Made by a program: the position numbers and the translations under genes. Shown here in pieces: positions 13,702 to 14,273 of a stretch of 14,273 bases of DNA. Source of the DNA: an uncultured Oscillospiraceae bacterium (lineage in GTDB: Bacteria; Bacillota; Clostridia; Oscillospirales; Oscillospiraceae). The stretch lies in assembly GCA_934593275.1 (NCBI GenBank), contig CAKTQE010000057.1, forward strand, positions 1 through 14,273, read 5' to 3'. Each line of letters opens with the position of its first letter. Position 1 is the first letter of the stretch. Below the pieces are notes generated by a model. The model was given only the letters and a program-made list of their open reading frames with translations. It did not search any database and was not told the origin of the DNA.

Positions 13702-14273
13702 TCAACAAAAAACCTTGCCGACGACCACCGCCGGAGAATCATTGCAGCCCACGGTCAGCTCCGCACCGTCGGGGACATCCGCCCGGACTGTGGCGAAACC
13801 GATATTCTTTTCCACGGTGTAGCCGTAGATGGTCTGGGCGCAGCGGCCCACTTCCACGCCATACCAGTACACCCGCTCCCAGATGGAAATGTCCTCTGTG
13901 GATTCCCGGGAGAATTCCAGACCCACCATCCGGTATTTGGGGTGGGCTTTCCGTTCCAGGGCGGCTTCTTTGCCGATGAAGTCTTTCTCCGTGGCTACAG
14001 CCCAGCCCAGGCCGCATTCGTAGGGACTCAGGTGTTTGAAGTCCTGTTTCAGGGCGAAGCCTTTCTCCATGGGAATGGAGCGGACATAGACCTCCAGGGT
14101 TTGCAGTTCCCGGCCACCAACACTTTCCACGGCTTTCAAAGCGGCATCGTGGATGGCCTGACTCTGGTCAAAGGCGGCGTAAATCTCATAGCCGTTTTCC
14201 CCGGTGAAGCCGGAGCGGTGGATATAAACGGGAATATCCCCGATTTTTCTTTCACAGATGGCAAACCGTTTCA
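13702..14273 (-). CDS. Aminomethyltransferase (GcvT-fold) family protein, C-terminal part
   Basis: The frame is open to the right edge, so about 189 C-terminal residues are visible and the N-terminus is outside the window. The sequence HRSGFTGENGYEIY followed by LSPYECGLGWAVATEKDFIGKEAAL matches the folate-binding GcvT fold (compare TGYTGE.G.E and P.EAGLGW...F.G..AL in glycine cleavage T protein). The tail, with a beta-barrel-like segment (GVEVGRCAQTIYG...IGFATVRAD), fits the GcvT C-terminal domain. Relatives include the glycine-cleavage T protein, dimethylglycine/sarcosine enzymes, DMSP demethylase and tetrahydrofolate-dependent aryl O-demethylases; the visible part does not decide among them. 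No gcvH or gcvP lies on the window side. The neighbours are two SDRs, which argues somewhat for a catabolic methyl-transfer role. Confidence 0.85.
   Translation of the reverse strand, partial: KRFAICERKIGDIPVYIHRSGFTGENGYEIYAAFDQSQAIHDAALKAVESVGGRELQTLEVYVRSIPMEKGFALKQDFKHLSPYECGLGWAVATEKDFIGKEAALERKAHPKYRMVGLEFSRESTEDISIWERVYWYGVEVGRCAQTIYGYTVEKNIGFATVRADVPDGAELTVGCNDSPAVVVGKVFC

Overview
The window looks like chromosomal DNA of a GC-rich Clostridia member, most likely an Oscillospiraceae/Ruminococcaceae gut anaerobe. The reasons are Gram-positive style ribosome binding sites (AGGAGG), a T-box leader on pheST, an EpsC-type serine acetyltransferase, a lipoprotein binding protein in place of a periplasmic one, and intergenic hairpin-rich repeats of the kind seen in that group. 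The organism is an inference; no 16S or other marker is present.

Layout. (1) 1-373 is a non-coding mosaic of diverged direct repeats and hairpins. At its left end, on the minus strand, are an extended -10 promoter and the first six codons of a gene that leaves the window. (2) 374-4036, minus strand, is a cobalamin uptake operon: promoter, cobalamin riboswitch, intrinsic terminator, binding lipoprotein (btuF), permease (btuC), ATPase (btuD) and a small CGGC-domain cysteine protein. The last three genes are joined by 4-base ATGA overlaps. (3) 4067-7716, minus strand, holds three housekeeping genes: cysE/epsC (serine acetyltransferase), murA (peptidoglycan synthesis) and an RsmF-type rRNA m5C methyltransferase. 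(4) 7798-11635, plus strand, is the phenylalanyl-tRNA synthetase operon pheST behind a T-box riboswitch, diverging from the rRNA methyltransferase. (5) 11731-11982, plus strand, is an unassigned 70-residue protein with its own promoter. (6) 12034-14273, minus strand, is a three-gene run: a GcvT-fold folate-dependent methyltransferase (N-terminus outside the window) and two short-chain dehydrogenases. It converges on the 70-residue gene across a shared bidirectional terminator.

How the parts work together. B12 uptake is controlled by the riboswitch, so btuFCD and the CGGC protein should be made when cobalamin is scarce. pheST should be made when tRNA-Phe is uncharged. The GcvT-like/SDR/SDR run is the least conventional part. 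One SDR has a long insertion between catalytic Ser and Tyr like the 3-alpha-HSD/carbonyl reductase group, and a folate-dependent demethylase-type partner suggests a small catabolic module for an unknown substrate.

I saw no phage, IS element, CRISPR array, toxin-antitoxin or defence system. The candidates for novelty are modest: the CGGC protein in a B12 regulon, the SDR/GcvT module with its facing small protein, a terminator placed just ahead of cysE, and the intergenic repeat mosaic.
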